From Prevotellaceae bacterium UBA4301 (GTDB lineage Bacteria; Bacteroidota; Bacteroidia; Bacteroidales; Bacteroidaceae), in contig DGUV01000030.1 of assembly GCA_002395775.1 (NCBI GenBank), forward strand, positions 25,647 to 89,646: a DNA stretch of 64,000 bases. The letters are read 5' to 3'. Positions 16,707-25,409 of this stretch are shown in pieces. How positions within the stretch are numbered: the stretch's first letter is position 1; every line of letters starts with the position of its first letter. The notes under the pieces are model-generated. The model worked only from the letters and a program-made list of their open reading frames with translations, did not search any database and was not told where the DNA came from. The position numbers and the translations under genes were made by a program.

Positions 16707-19700
16707 TTATTTGGCCAATATGAGGTTTACAAGCTCCGTGACATCGGCAATGGTGATAAGGCCGTCGCCATTCACGTCAGCAACGGGGGCATTCTCCCCT
16801 CCTTGGGAGGTGCGGGAGGAGGCCTTTCCCAAGATGATATTCACAAGCTCTGTGACATCGGCAATGGTGACTTCGCCATCAAGGTTCACGTCGCCCAAGA
16901 GGAAATCCTTATCAACTGGACATCCCATCTCGCCAGATGCAACAATTATGTTTAGTTTATCCTCTACAGCACCAGTGCCCGATTGGTAATCTACAATATA
17001 TGCACTGAATGGCTTACTAACATCCACATCTCTGATGTACTCATAACTGCAACCGTTCAGCATATAGAAATCATGATGGCGATACTCCCTCATCCTTCCA
17101 ACCATATCATAACGTGAAGCGGACGACACCCCCCTATCATTTACAAGGGTTTCTGCAATCTCACTAATGGGGCGCACCAGAGCATCATGAGCTTCAAACA
17201 CTATGGTTTTTCCCGAAAGTTGGTAGTCACTCCCCCAATAATCAGAAGCCGCCGTTATGAGATATGGCCGATACGCTTCAATGGCCTGAGCGTGATTGAC
17301 ATAAATGTTGCATTTGCCATCATCCTCTGCAAAATCCATAACCCAAAGACTTTTGCCTGTTTCTTCCGCGCCATGGAACCAGCCAATCTCTTGCCCCTCC
17401 AAGGTAATACGCTCTACGCCAAAAGGCAAGCACACTGATCCCCACTGAGGGAGGTCATCGCCGCTATAACTTTCGGACATAAGTCGAGAGTAGGAAATGT
17501 CGGTTGCAGTAAATTCAATGGGAGCACCAAAGCTGTAACCATCAAAAAGCACTATCTTCTCTGCCTTGTCGCCAATTACAATATTTTTACCACCCAATGC
17601 TGTTGGCACGCTTTCTAAACTCGTCAACGAATATATGCAATTAGGATTAGATGAAGCCTTCAGATGGTTGAGCGCATCTGTATATGTGGCATCCACAAAA
17701 ATTGTGTTGACGGGGAGCTCCTCGCTATCCAAATCCTCGTCAAGAATGCAATAGTACTGATTGTCGTCTGTATAAACGACAACACCCTTTGCCGGCACAT
17801 AAGTTATTCCTGTCGGCGACGTTATAACTCCAGTTCCATCGCATTTAACCTGAATTGAATAGGAAGTTCCATAAACAAGATCATTGAAGTCAATAACATA
17901 TTCTTCCGTTTCGCCCGGTGCAATATCACATGCTACCGAGGAAGTCTCGGCTGTTGTACTATTTTTATATAAAACAACCTGCATGGATTGAGCGTAACGA
18001 TTACTCAAATCCTTGTTTGTGACATGCAAATGCAGTTTAAGGCTATTGCCGACAACCGTATTCCTTGCATCAAAAGCCGACCACAAGCCATCAGTGTAAG
18101 CAGGATTTCTCAACTGAAGAAAATTATCTATATGCTGCGCCGAACCCATGCACCTTTCAACATAGCCATCAACAGAAACATTGTCAGCGGTATAATTACT
18201 ATACAATACATTTCGGCCATATTTGTCAGAACATATCTTGATGTTTGATGTTGACCCGCTAAAATATTGGAACTTCAAACTATGCTCCTCCCCATCTGCA
18301 GGAATAGCCTCCTGAGCACTTGTGAGCAAACTGTTATTTCTGAAAATATATAAGTTTGATGTGGCTTCCTCCGTCCCTAAATTCCGGACCACAGCCGCAC
18401 CGCTGCTAAACGAAGAAATCCTTAGGTCAACGGAAGGTTTCATTTCAAGACTCTTTTCTTGCAAGGACACCTCGATATAGTGTCTGTCTGAACGACCATC
18501 CACAAGCCACTCATCCTTGTCTGATGCCTTACTTATCGCCTTAATGTAATATGTACCATAGGGAAGTTCGGCCCCAAAAGCAAGATTGTCGAAGCAAAAC
18601 TCCAGCCCAAAGCCATCTTGCGGTTCGTAATTTCCGACATGTTTCGAGGCCAGCATTTCCACCAATTCACCGCTTTCGTTAAACAGGCCCAATCCAAGGT
18701 CTATACCAAGCGTCAAATTCATGTAATCAAAGATAGCATTGAAGATTGAAATCCCCCTGAAATCCTCAGCACGATTATCTCTCGCAAAAGACGACAGACC
18801 AGAATATGTGATATCAACGACAGACATCCGGAATGGTTCATCAACTACCTCTGTGTTTATATTGGGCTGAATACCTATAACCGCATCAACGTATGCGTTG
18901 AAATCATAGCTCGAAGGTCTTAGTGCAGTTAATGCAAAATAGCCGTCAGAAGAACCGCCCCAACCAAAATTGAAATGATAAGTATCCGTCGAAGCATCAT
19001 ATCCGTCAAGAACAAACGCATGTCCGCCCCAACCACCTTGGTATCCACATCCACCATAAAGGACTGGACGTCCCTCAAGCATCTCATTATACATCATTTC
19101 ATCCCATTCGGCAAATGTAAAATCTGGTCGATGGACATATTCCATGCCTTTGTCCATACCAAAATACTGCGTCATAGCAGGAACCTGATCTGCTCCCCAT
19201 GCATTTGACCCGCCAGAGGCATAATCCATCTTCAAAGCCGTTCCACAGTATTGCATCAACTTTGCAACAGCCCTTCCACTCTCCGTAACTCGATAAGAAG
19301 AATACGTAGATGTCATTAAATCCCAGTCGAAACTGGTAGCCTCCAGAGAGGGCATGACCCGACCCGTCTTGGTTGTTGTATAACCAGGAATATCTGTGGC
19401 TGAAATATCATATCCTTTCTTGCCCCAATAATACAGTATTTGAGCCATCGCCGTAGCAACGCAACCCGTAGGACAGCCACTTGGACAATAATAATTATAT
19501 GGAGTATTTTGATTCCATTTACAAGGCAGCAAAGTCGATATACTAACGCGATTAGAACTTGATTTATAGAGTGTCGAAACACTTGAAGGCAATTTCTGGA
19601 GAGAATCAATCTCCTCTGCATAGCCGTCCAACAAGAACAACAGATTGTCAGGAACAGAATCCTCAGAGAGGGTTCCCGTCTCGGAATAGCCAAGGATTTC

Positions 19701-19985
19701 GCGGGCACGCTCGTCACCGCTGACGATGACGTAACCCTGGCCGTCCTGGGCATTGTAGATGTAATAAGGAAGGGGGCCGGACGTGGTCTGCTTGAGCGAC
19801 TTTGCCTTCCGGGCCCCCAGATTTTGGATGGTGGTCTCCCCATCGGTGAGGGTCAAGGGGGAGGTTACTACCTGCTTTTTCAGAAACTTTTCGGCGCGCT
19901 GGCATGCCTCCTGCTGCGAAACGGCCTGCACAAATGTTGTCGCTGCCACCAGTGTGAGCAGCGCCAGTAAGGAGATTTTTTTCAT
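16707..19985 (-). CDS. Peptidase C10 (streptopain-like) with dockerin-like tail
   Basis: 1,092 residues from ATG at 19985. Signal peptide (1-21), a propeptide region with ACQRAEKFLKKQVV (Spi-like), then the C10 catalytic domain: Cys175 in CPTGCVATAMAQILYYWG and His322 in WGGHAFVLDGYD, followed by YHFNFGWGGSSDGYFAL. About 600 residues of beta-rich modules follow, with no second catalytic site. The end carries two dockerin-type calcium repeats, GDVNLDGEVTIADVTELVN and ADVNGDGLITIADVTELVN, split by 16 residues that a diverged GC-rich palindrome encodes. It likely digests proteins or processes secreted partners outside the cell. It has its own promoter and terminator and lies between the two large-protein/peptide modules. 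Confidence 0.88.
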   Translation of the reverse strand: MKKISLLALLTLVAATTFVQAVSQQEACQRAEKFLKKQVVTSPLTLTDGETTIQNLGARKAKSLKQTTSGPLPYYIYNAQDGQGYVIVSGDERAREILGYSETGTLSEDSVPDNLLFLLDGYAEEIDSLQKLPSSVSTLYKSSSNRVSISTLLPCKWNQNTPYNYYCPSGCPTGCVATAMAQILYYWGKKGYDISATDIPGYTTTKTGRVMPSLEATSFDWDLMTSTYSSYRVTESGRAVAKLMQYCGTALKMDYASGGSNAWGADQVPAMTQYFGMDKGMEYVHRPDFTFAEWDEMMYNEMLEGRPVLYGGCGYQGGWGGHAFVLDGYDASTDTYHFNFGWGGSSDGYFALTALRPSSYDFNAYVDAVIGIQPNINTEVVDEPFRMSVVDITYSGLSSFARDNRAEDFRGISIFNAIFDYMNLTLGIDLGLGLFNESGELVEMLASKHVGNYEPQDGFGLEFCFDNLAFGAELPYGTYYIKAISKASDKDEWLVDGRSDRHYIEVSLQEKSLEMKPSVDLRISSFSSGAAVVRNLGTEEATSNLYIFRNNSLLTSAQEAIPADGEEHSLKFQYFSGSTSNIKICSDKYGRNVLYSNYTADNVSVDGYVERCMGSAQHIDNFLQLRNPAYTDGLWSAFDARNTVVGNSLKLHLHVTNKDLSNRYAQSMQVVLYKNSTTAETSSVACDIAPGETEEYVIDFNDLVYGTSYSIQVKCDGTGVITSPTGITYVPAKGVVVYTDDNQYYCILDEDLDSEELPVNTIFVDATYTDALNHLKASSNPNCIYSLTSLESVPTALGGKNIVIGDKAEKIVLFDGYSFGAPIEFTATDISYSRLMSESYSGDDLPQWGSVCLPFGVERITLEGQEIGWFHGAEETGKSLWVMDFAEDDGKCNIYVNHAQAIEAYRPYLITAASDYWGSDYQLSGKTIVFEAHDALVRPISEIAETLVNDRGVSSASRYDMVGRMREYRHHDFYMLNGCSYEYIRDVDVSKPFSAYIVDYQSGTGAVEDKLNIIVASGEMGCPVDKDFLLGDVNLDGEVTIADVTELVNIILGKASSRTSQGGENAPVADVNGDGLITIADVTELVNLILAK
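16788..16824 (+). repeat. GC-rich palindromic repeat, copy 5 (inside C10 gene)
   Basis: Diverged copy keeping CCCCTCCTTGGGAGG and the G-rich arm. On the coding strand it reads SSRTSQGGENAP between the two dockerin-like repeats, in frame. Confidence 0.65.
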
Positions 19986-20053
19986 GTCTTGTTTTGCTCT
20001 AAACTTAGTCTTTATGCAAGGCATGAGCCATGCAGAACAACGATAGTCGAGGG

Positions 20054-20083
20054 CAAATTTAAGTAAAATTTCAGAAAAGCAAA
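20054..20083 (-). promoter_or_regulatory. Promoter of the C10 protease gene
   Basis: Minus strand: -33 TTTG (20080-20083), 18-nt spacer, -7 TAAATTTG (20054-20061). Leader about 65 nt. Confidence 0.65.
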
Positions 20084-20156
20084 CGTTTTGACGAAATATT
20101 TTGTAAGGGGGAGGGTTAAATACGGCTCATCGGTTAACGCCTCAGTCCTTTTTGCA

Positions 20157-20195
20157 AAAGAAAGGCGGTCGCCAACCGCGAGGGTAGCGACCGCC
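20157..20195 (-). terminator. Terminator after short peptide B
   Basis: Minus strand: GGCGGTCGC and GCGACCGCC around a 14-nt loop, then TTTCTTTT. It separates the large-B/peptide-B unit from the C10 promoter. Confidence 0.82.
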
Positions 20196-20237
20196 AAGGG
20201 TGTATGCCTGAGCACGCAATGGCTCAGGGTCTGGTGT

Positions 20238-20447
20238 TTACCACTTCTTGTTCCAGATGCCGGTGGTCTTGGAGGGGATGCCGGTGACCTGTTCCAGCGT
20301 CACTTCTTCCCCTTCCTCGTCCCAGTCGTCCTCTTCTTCGAAGTTCTTTTTCTTCACATCAGCCCAGTCGTAAGACTGCGGGGTCATGAATTCCTTCTCA
20401 GATGCCATGTCGGCTACGCGAATGCTTGGTTCTATGTATTTCTTCAT
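20238..20447 (-). CDS. Short peptide B, paralog of peptide A
   Basis: 69 residues from ATG at 20447; the frame runs 15 codons further, but the strong ribosome site and homology to peptide A fix this start. N-terminus MKKYIEPSIRVADMASEKEF, then YDWADVKKKNF, an acidic stretch (EEEDDWDEEGEEV), and the ending GIWNKKW. No export signal or membrane helix. It follows large protein B by 51 bp and closes that transcript. Together with peptide A it shows a conserved head and tail with a variable middle. Function unknown. Confidence 0.8.
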   Translation of the reverse strand: MKKYIEPSIRVADMASEKEFMTPQSYDWADVKKKNFEEEDDWDEEGEEVTLEQVTGIPSKTTGIWNKKW

Positions 20448-20455
20448 TGTTGTGT

Positions 20456-20461
20456 CCTCCT
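20456..20461 (-). promoter_or_regulatory. Strong Shine-Dalgarno of peptide B
   Basis: AGGAGG, ACACAACA, ATG: same spacing and nearly the same context as for peptide A. Confidence 0.8.
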
Positions 20462-20498
20462 GTTTTTCTAAATTAAACATACTGTTGTGCATTTCAGG

Positions 20499-23400
20499 TT
20501 ACTTAACAAGGATTTTCACTCCGTTGACTACATAGATGCCAGCGGGCACGCTCACGGTCTTGGTCTCACCGGCCCCGACTGCGAGGTTGTAGTGGCTAAC
20601 CCCACTGAGGCTTGCAATGCGCACGCGGTTGTCGATGGTGCTGGTGATGGTCAGCGTGCCGCGTCCAGCCTTGACGGCCAGGTCGGCATTCTGCTGACGC
20701 AGGTCACGGACGGCATCGGTATTTCCTTCACCCTCACCGAAGATGATGTTCAGCAGGGAGAGTTTGGCACCACCTTCTGCCTGTGTGGCATAGTATGAGC
20801 GGAAAGGAGCTACGTTGAGGTTAGCCCTTACCAAGTCCTTCGTATTGAGGAACATGTTCTTGGCGAAGTAGAAGACGTTCTCGGACTTAGGCACCTTCTT
20901 GCCAGAGTATGAACCGTAGGCGGTGAAGTTGTAGGTGGTGCCATCGGCAGAACCTGTAGCGCTCTCACCCTGGAAGGTGTACTTGCTGGCATCCATGCCC
21001 GTGGTGGCCGAAATGGTACCACCTCTCTGACGTACGACGAACGAAATGGTATCGCCCTCGCCGCCGTTGAGCACCTTCACCAGATAGGGAGTGTTGGCAG
21101 TCGTGGTCTTTGCAACCTCCACAGCGGGGAAGAAGACGTAGTCGGCATATTCCTCGGTGTCGTCCTCGGGCTGCGTAGTCAGGCAGTTGGTGGCCTGCAT
21201 CTTGTGGAGCGAGAAGGCTGGAGCCGTCTCTGCAATGCCATCTTCACCCACATTGGTGTGCTGTCCGTTCTCATCCACCAGGATGTTGAAGGGCAGGATG
21301 ACGGATGCGCTAGTCACCTTACCATTCTTGGGGTTGGTGATTTGGCGCTTGTACTCGACGTAGTTGGCACCACTCACCTGGATGTCGTAAGGCGAGTAGA
21401 AGGGTTGCATGTCGGTGATGACGATGTTGTGGGCAGCACGGAAACCGCCGGACTCCATCATAGCAGCCACATTGTTGTTGGGAGCGCCATGGCCCTTGGG
21501 CAGGAAGATGAGACAGTTGGCGGCACCTGTGGCAGCGTAGTCCTCCATGGACTGGTGCTCCTCGGTGGTAATCTGATAGACACCTGCCAGCTGGCTGAAG
21601 TCGAGGTAGAGCAGCTGCTCTGAGCTTGCGGGAACGTCGGTGTTGCCCGTGTCGTCCACACCAGCCTTGATGGCGGCATCGATAATCTTGTAAATTTCCT
21701 GCGTGCTGGAGTAGCCCGGCTTGTCACCGGCCATGGCCGTGATGACAGCTCCGTAGAAGGCATCCTCCTGACCCGTGCCGTAGAGCGTCTGGTCGTAGAT
21801 CTTCTTGAACTCGACCTCAGGCTCGTAGGTGGCCGACTGCACGTGGACTATCATCTGATAGTAGGCGTAGGCGCGATGCTGCGTGGCCGTGGTGGGAGCA
21901 ATGTTGTAGCGGGTCTCGTCGGTGGTGAAGACATAGCGGGTAGCCACCTGGTCGGAAGCCGAAACCGTGAACTTCATGTCGGTGAAGTCGCCACCGGCAG
22001 TATTATACTCTTCCAGTGAGAAGGGGAATTCACGGAGCACACCGCCAGAGGCACCCACCTCGTCGGCGTTGTTGAAGCGGAAGCCCTGGGTGCCCACGAT
22101 GCCCACCTTCAGGCGCTCCTTCAATGCATTGGCAGCCTCAGCCGTATCGTTGTAGAGGCTATTTTGCGATGCACCAAAGGCATTGTAGTGGTCAGACTTC
22201 ACGAAATTGATGCGCGACGTGTGGCCGGCGGTACCGCCTGCGTAGCTCTCATCGAAGTACTTGCTATGGAGGTTCTCGAAGGTGATAGCCACCTGATGGC
22301 CTTCGCAGTCCTTGGGCAGATAGAAGTAGAATTCACCACCGCTCACGCTAAAGTCGCTGGCCGTGAAGTCCTGTTCCATGCGCACCTCGGTCTGCACCTC
22401 GTCCTGACAAACCACATCCATGGAGTTGAGATAGGGGTTGAGAGCCTGCAGGGTGAGTGTGGCACGAACCAGGCCAATGCCTTGCACACCGAACTTCACT
22501 GCGTCGTTGTTCAGGCCAGTGAGCTTTACAGTTCCGGCACCATCGCTCTTACTTGCATAGACGCTCTTACCCGTCTTGTCATAGACATTGAGGGTGAAGT
22601 CGCCGACAGAGCCCGTAGTGTGGGAAATCTCGGTGTAAGTGGCATCTTCACCAGTGTCCTTGCTTATCATACCATAGTTCGTGTATTGGGGATTATACCA
22701 AGTTCCTCCCGTCTGAACACGATACCAACGAATATGATAGTCTGGCCAATCTAATTGATAGATGACATTATCACTTGTGATGCCGAAACGCTCGCCGGTT
22801 CCAGGCTTCTCTGACTGAGTGGCAGCATAACCGTTGTTAAAGTAGAGATAGTCTCCACCACTTGTCCTGATGTAGCCCTCGCCGTCCATTTCCCAAATCT
22901 GTCGGGTAGTGGTGAAGCGACCATTCGAGCCCAGATAATAGGTCTGATTGTTATACACATAGGTAATGTAGAATGTTCTCGATGCTGTTACCTCATTGGC
23001 ATACTCAAATACTGCCTCAGTAATGCGATAGCCTACGGGAACCTCATGATTATCCGAAACCGTCACGGTGGTGGGGGACTCGATGAAGTAGATTTGCTCC
23101 TGCCCCTCTCTGCCAAGCTTGAAGTAGCCACCATCCGAGGATATGGTACCTGACTTGTAATCGACCACCTTGCCAGGAACGTTGTCAAGGTCGGCGCCAT
23201 CGGTTACGGATTCAGCCTCATAGAGCTTGAAGTTGGCTGCCAAGTCAGATACGTTGGCCGAACTGTAGCTGACGCGCCAATAGGTTTGACCTTGAATTAC
23301 ATAGGGACGATTCTCAATGGTACCGAAATCCACCCTACTGGTTGGGAACGGCACATCGACGGCACTGACGGGAGAAGTGATTTCGCCGGCAGGGGTGACA

Positions 23401-24068
23401 GGCGAATAGTTCTCCTCGGCTGTGAAGAAGAGTTCTGCGCTCTCAAGCTGAATCAAGGCACGGTTACTTGTCGGCCCCTCCAACTTGAAATAGAGAACAT
23501 TGCTCATATCGCCCTCGGTCATTTCCGTACGAGAAATGGTCTGCGCAGCACCACCGATGTTGATGCTGGCCTGAGTGGTGTAAGTGGCGAATGAATTGTC
23601 TGTCTCACCAAAGGTTGAGGTCTGCTGGCCATTGTAGCCTGTATTGAACTCACCGTCTTGCGCATTCCTGGGCTTCGTGAACGAAATCTCGTAGCCCGTG
23701 AAACGGTAACCCTTTGGCAAACTCAGGGTGACATAGCAGACATTGGCACCACTAGCTTGTCCTTTCGCAATCTGCATATAGCTGCCATTGGCAAAGAGGT
23801 TGTTGGCAGGGTTGTCCAACTGGCCGTTGGGGGTTAGTGCCGTACCGTCGGAGGTGGTCAAGACCATGCTCAACTGCTCGTGCTGCCATGTAGCAAAGCC
23901 ACCGAGCCTGAAGAACGTGTCGGTAGTTCCACCATCCTTCACGGCAGCCACCGTGCTTCCGTTATTGGCACGGATGGTCACATTTTGCGCCTGCAGGGAT
24001 AGCGGCGCCAGCAGGATGCCCAACAGGAACATCACTGCCATTCTGATTCGTTTAGTATTCATTTTCAT
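20499..24068 (-). CDS. Large exported protein B, unknown function
   Basis: 1,189 residues. Signal peptide MKMNTKRIRMAVMFLLGILLAPLSLQAQ, then a mainly beta protein paralogous to A: WQHEQLSM, LSLPKGYRFTGYEISF, VPVGYRITEAVFEY, YLGSNGRFTTTRQIW, TLQALNPYLNSM, TRYNIAPTTATQHR, PFYSPYDIQVSG, and the nearly identical C-terminus ending GIYVVNGVKILVK, which resembles a T9SS sorting domain. No active-site motif recognised. Identity to A is moderate in the body and very high in the tail, so the tail is either recently exchanged or under strong constraint. First gene of the unit with peptide B. Confidence 0.8.
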   Translation of the reverse strand: MKMNTKRIRMAVMFLLGILLAPLSLQAQNVTIRANNGSTVAAVKDGGTTDTFFRLGGFATWQHEQLSMVLTTSDGTALTPNGQLDNPANNLFANGSYMQIAKGQASGANVCYVTLSLPKGYRFTGYEISFTKPRNAQDGEFNTGYNGQQTSTFGETDNSFATYTTQASINIGGAAQTISRTEMTEGDMSNVLYFKLEGPTSNRALIQLESAELFFTAEENYSPVTPAGEITSPVSAVDVPFPTSRVDFGTIENRPYVIQGQTYWRVSYSSANVSDLAANFKLYEAESVTDGADLDNVPGKVVDYKSGTISSDGGYFKLGREGQEQIYFIESPTTVTVSDNHEVPVGYRITEAVFEYANEVTASRTFYITYVYNNQTYYLGSNGRFTTTRQIWEMDGEGYIRTSGGDYLYFNNGYAATQSEKPGTGERFGITSDNVIYQLDWPDYHIRWYRVQTGGTWYNPQYTNYGMISKDTGEDATYTEISHTTGSVGDFTLNVYDKTGKSVYASKSDGAGTVKLTGLNNDAVKFGVQGIGLVRATLTLQALNPYLNSMDVVCQDEVQTEVRMEQDFTASDFSVSGGEFYFYLPKDCEGHQVAITFENLHSKYFDESYAGGTAGHTSRINFVKSDHYNAFGASQNSLYNDTAEAANALKERLKVGIVGTQGFRFNNADEVGASGGVLREFPFSLEEYNTAGGDFTDMKFTVSASDQVATRYVFTTDETRYNIAPTTATQHRAYAYYQMIVHVQSATYEPEVEFKKIYDQTLYGTGQEDAFYGAVITAMAGDKPGYSSTQEIYKIIDAAIKAGVDDTGNTDVPASSEQLLYLDFSQLAGVYQITTEEHQSMEDYAATGAANCLIFLPKGHGAPNNNVAAMMESGGFRAAHNIVITDMQPFYSPYDIQVSGANYVEYKRQITNPKNGKVTSASVILPFNILVDENGQHTNVGEDGIAETAPAFSLHKMQATNCLTTQPEDDTEEYADYVFFPAVEVAKTTTANTPYLVKVLNGGEGDTISFVVRQRGGTISATTGMDASKYTFQGESATGSADGTTYNFTAYGSYSGKKVPKSENVFYFAKNMFLNTKDLVRANLNVAPFRSYYATQAEGGAKLSLLNIIFGEGEGNTDAVRDLRQQNADLAVKAGRGTLTITSTIDNRVRIASLSGVSHYNLAVGAGETKTVSVPAGIYVVNGVKILVK

Positions 24069-24134
24069 AAGCGTTAAAATTGGTTACTTATTTCTCTATT
24101 CTCACTGCTTTTCCTTGCTTTCCACAATTATATA

Positions 24135-24160
24135 ACGCGCGATGCGCATACATGCGCGCT
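24135..24160. other. GC-rich hairpin upstream of large protein B
   Basis: GCGCAT-AC-ATGCGC flanked by further CGCG words and, on the plus strand, by TTTTT. It lies in the large-B leader on the minus strand. It may be a leader structure, or a plus-strand terminator with no gene to serve. Confidence 0.5.
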
Positions 24161-24185
24161 TTTTAATAATTAAAACATCACGGGA

Positions 24186-24215
24186 CAAATTTATATATAT
24201 TTTTTAATCTACAAA
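24186..24215 (-). promoter_or_regulatory. Promoter of large protein B
   Basis: Minus strand: -33 TTTG (24212-24215), 18-nt spacer, -7 TAAATTTG (24186-24193). Leader about 110 nt. Confidence 0.6.
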
Positions 24216-24296
24216 AGCTTTTTATGAAAAATTTTATCAAATAGACTCAAATCGGTTACAAAAATACAAGAAATTGCACAAAATGACAAGAGAATA

Positions 24297-24412
24297 AGGG
24301 TTAACGTTTAAGGGTTAGAGTTTAAGGGATTAACGCTTAAGGGCCAAGGGGTTAAGGGGGTAAAGTTTAAGGTTTAACGTTTAATGTTTAATGTTTCATA
24401 TTATATCCTGTA
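24297..24412. repeat. TTTAAGGG-type degenerate tandem repeat
   Basis: Runs of words such as GGTTAACGTTTAAGGG and GGGTTAGAGTTTAAGGG, then GTTTAATGTTTAATG. Period is roughly 8-10 bp and irregular. Confidence 0.65.
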
Positions 24413-24692
24413 AAGATTCTTTACTTGCTTTCTGGAGAAGGTTTGGGAAGAGGTCGCCAGCAAGCAGCTTGGTTTTTGACGTCAATCTAAGCCAAGTTAT
24501 TACAATAATTTATATCAGGTTACGGGAACAATCTAATTAGGGGATTTTTCAATCCATGTCCTACAGCCATTTCCTACATGTCAACATTTTTCTTATTCCT
24601 TTCATCCGTCACTATTCACCCTCTTCCACTCGGGAAATGAGTTAAATAATGTAAAAAGCACACACGAGCGCACGCGTATCGCTTTTTTTTTG

Positions 24693-24700
24693 TATCTTTG
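24693..24700 (+). promoter_or_regulatory. -7 box for the FKBP genes
   Basis: TATCTTTG 62 nt before the first FKBP ATG; no TTTG at the expected -33 position, where the sequence is GC-rich. Confidence 0.45.
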
Positions 24701-24761
24701 TCGCCCGAAACCGCGCAAGGCGCGTAAGACTATTAAACGGTTAAACTTTTAAACTTTTATA

Positions 24762-25346
24762 ATGGACAAAATCAGTTACGCTCTGGGTCTGGGCATCGGA
24801 CAGCAGCTGAAGAGCATGAACATTAAGGGATTTAACATTGGCGACTTCACGAAGAGCATCGCCGAGGTGATTGACGGTCAGCCAACGCTGATGACGGCCC
24901 GCGAGGCACAGGAGTTGCTGAACGAATATTTCGCCACGAAGGCTGCCGAGGATGCCAAGGAGGCCATCGAAGAGGGCAAGGTGTTCCTGGAGAACAACGG
25001 CAAGCGCGAGGGTGTGGTGACCACAAAGAGCGGTCTGCAGTACGAAGTGCTGACCGAGGGTACGGGCCGCAGCCCGAAGGCCACCGACAAGGTGCGCTGC
25101 CACTATGAGGGCCGTCTGCTGAGTGGCGAGGTGTTTGACAGTTCGTACAAGCGCAATGCTCCGGCCGACTTCGGTCTGAACCAGGTGATTCCCGGTTGGA
25201 CGGAGGGTGTGCAGCTGATGAAGGAGGGTGCCAAGTATCGCTTCTTCATCCCCTACCTGCTGGGCTACGGCGAACAGGGTGCGGGCAGTTCGATTCCACC
25301 CTTCGCTACACTCATCTTTGACGTGGAGCTCCTGAAGGTGTTGTGA
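24762..25346 (+). CDS. FKBP-type peptidyl-prolyl isomerase, cytoplasmic
   Basis: 194 residues, no export signal. A helical dimerisation segment (about 1-85; ISYALGLGIGQQLKSMNI, LMTAREAQELLNEYF) precedes an FKBP domain (about 95-194) with VRCHYEGRLLSGEVFDSSY, NQVIPGWTEGVQLM and FFIPYLLGYG. Mip/FkpA-like layout. It speeds proline isomerisation during folding. First of three adjacent paralogs, probably one operon. Confidence 0.9.
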   Translation: MDKISYALGLGIGQQLKSMNIKGFNIGDFTKSIAEVIDGQPTLMTAREAQELLNEYFATKAAEDAKEAIEEGKVFLENNGKREGVVTTKSGLQYEVLTEGTGRSPKATDKVRCHYEGRLLSGEVFDSSYKRNAPADFGLNQVIPGWTEGVQLMKEGAKYRFFIPYLLGYGEQGAGSSIPPFATLIFDVELLKVL

Positions 25347-25409
25347 TTTTAAGGGGAGTTATGGATTAAAAGAAATTAATTACAAACCAATAAAACCAAT
25401 TAAAAAGAA

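Larger units (their letters stand above)
24216..24761. other. Gene-free stretch between large protein B and the FKBP genes
   Basis: About 550 bp AT-rich sequence without a supportable gene. From about 24297 to 24412 it holds imperfect repeats of GTTTAAGGG/GGTTAACG type. The last 70 bp hold the plus-strand promoter of the FKBP genes. The remaining middle (about 24413-24650) shows nothing I can name. Confidence 0.6.

Noticed and set aside
12486..20447. Lanthipeptide, lasso or other RiPP cluster around the short peptides
   Set aside because: No modifying enzyme or dedicated transporter in the window; kept only as a question about peptide processing.
24135..24160. Plus-strand terminator or small RNA at the GC-rich hairpin
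   Set aside because: No plus-strand gene or promoter leads into it; listed only as a hairpin.
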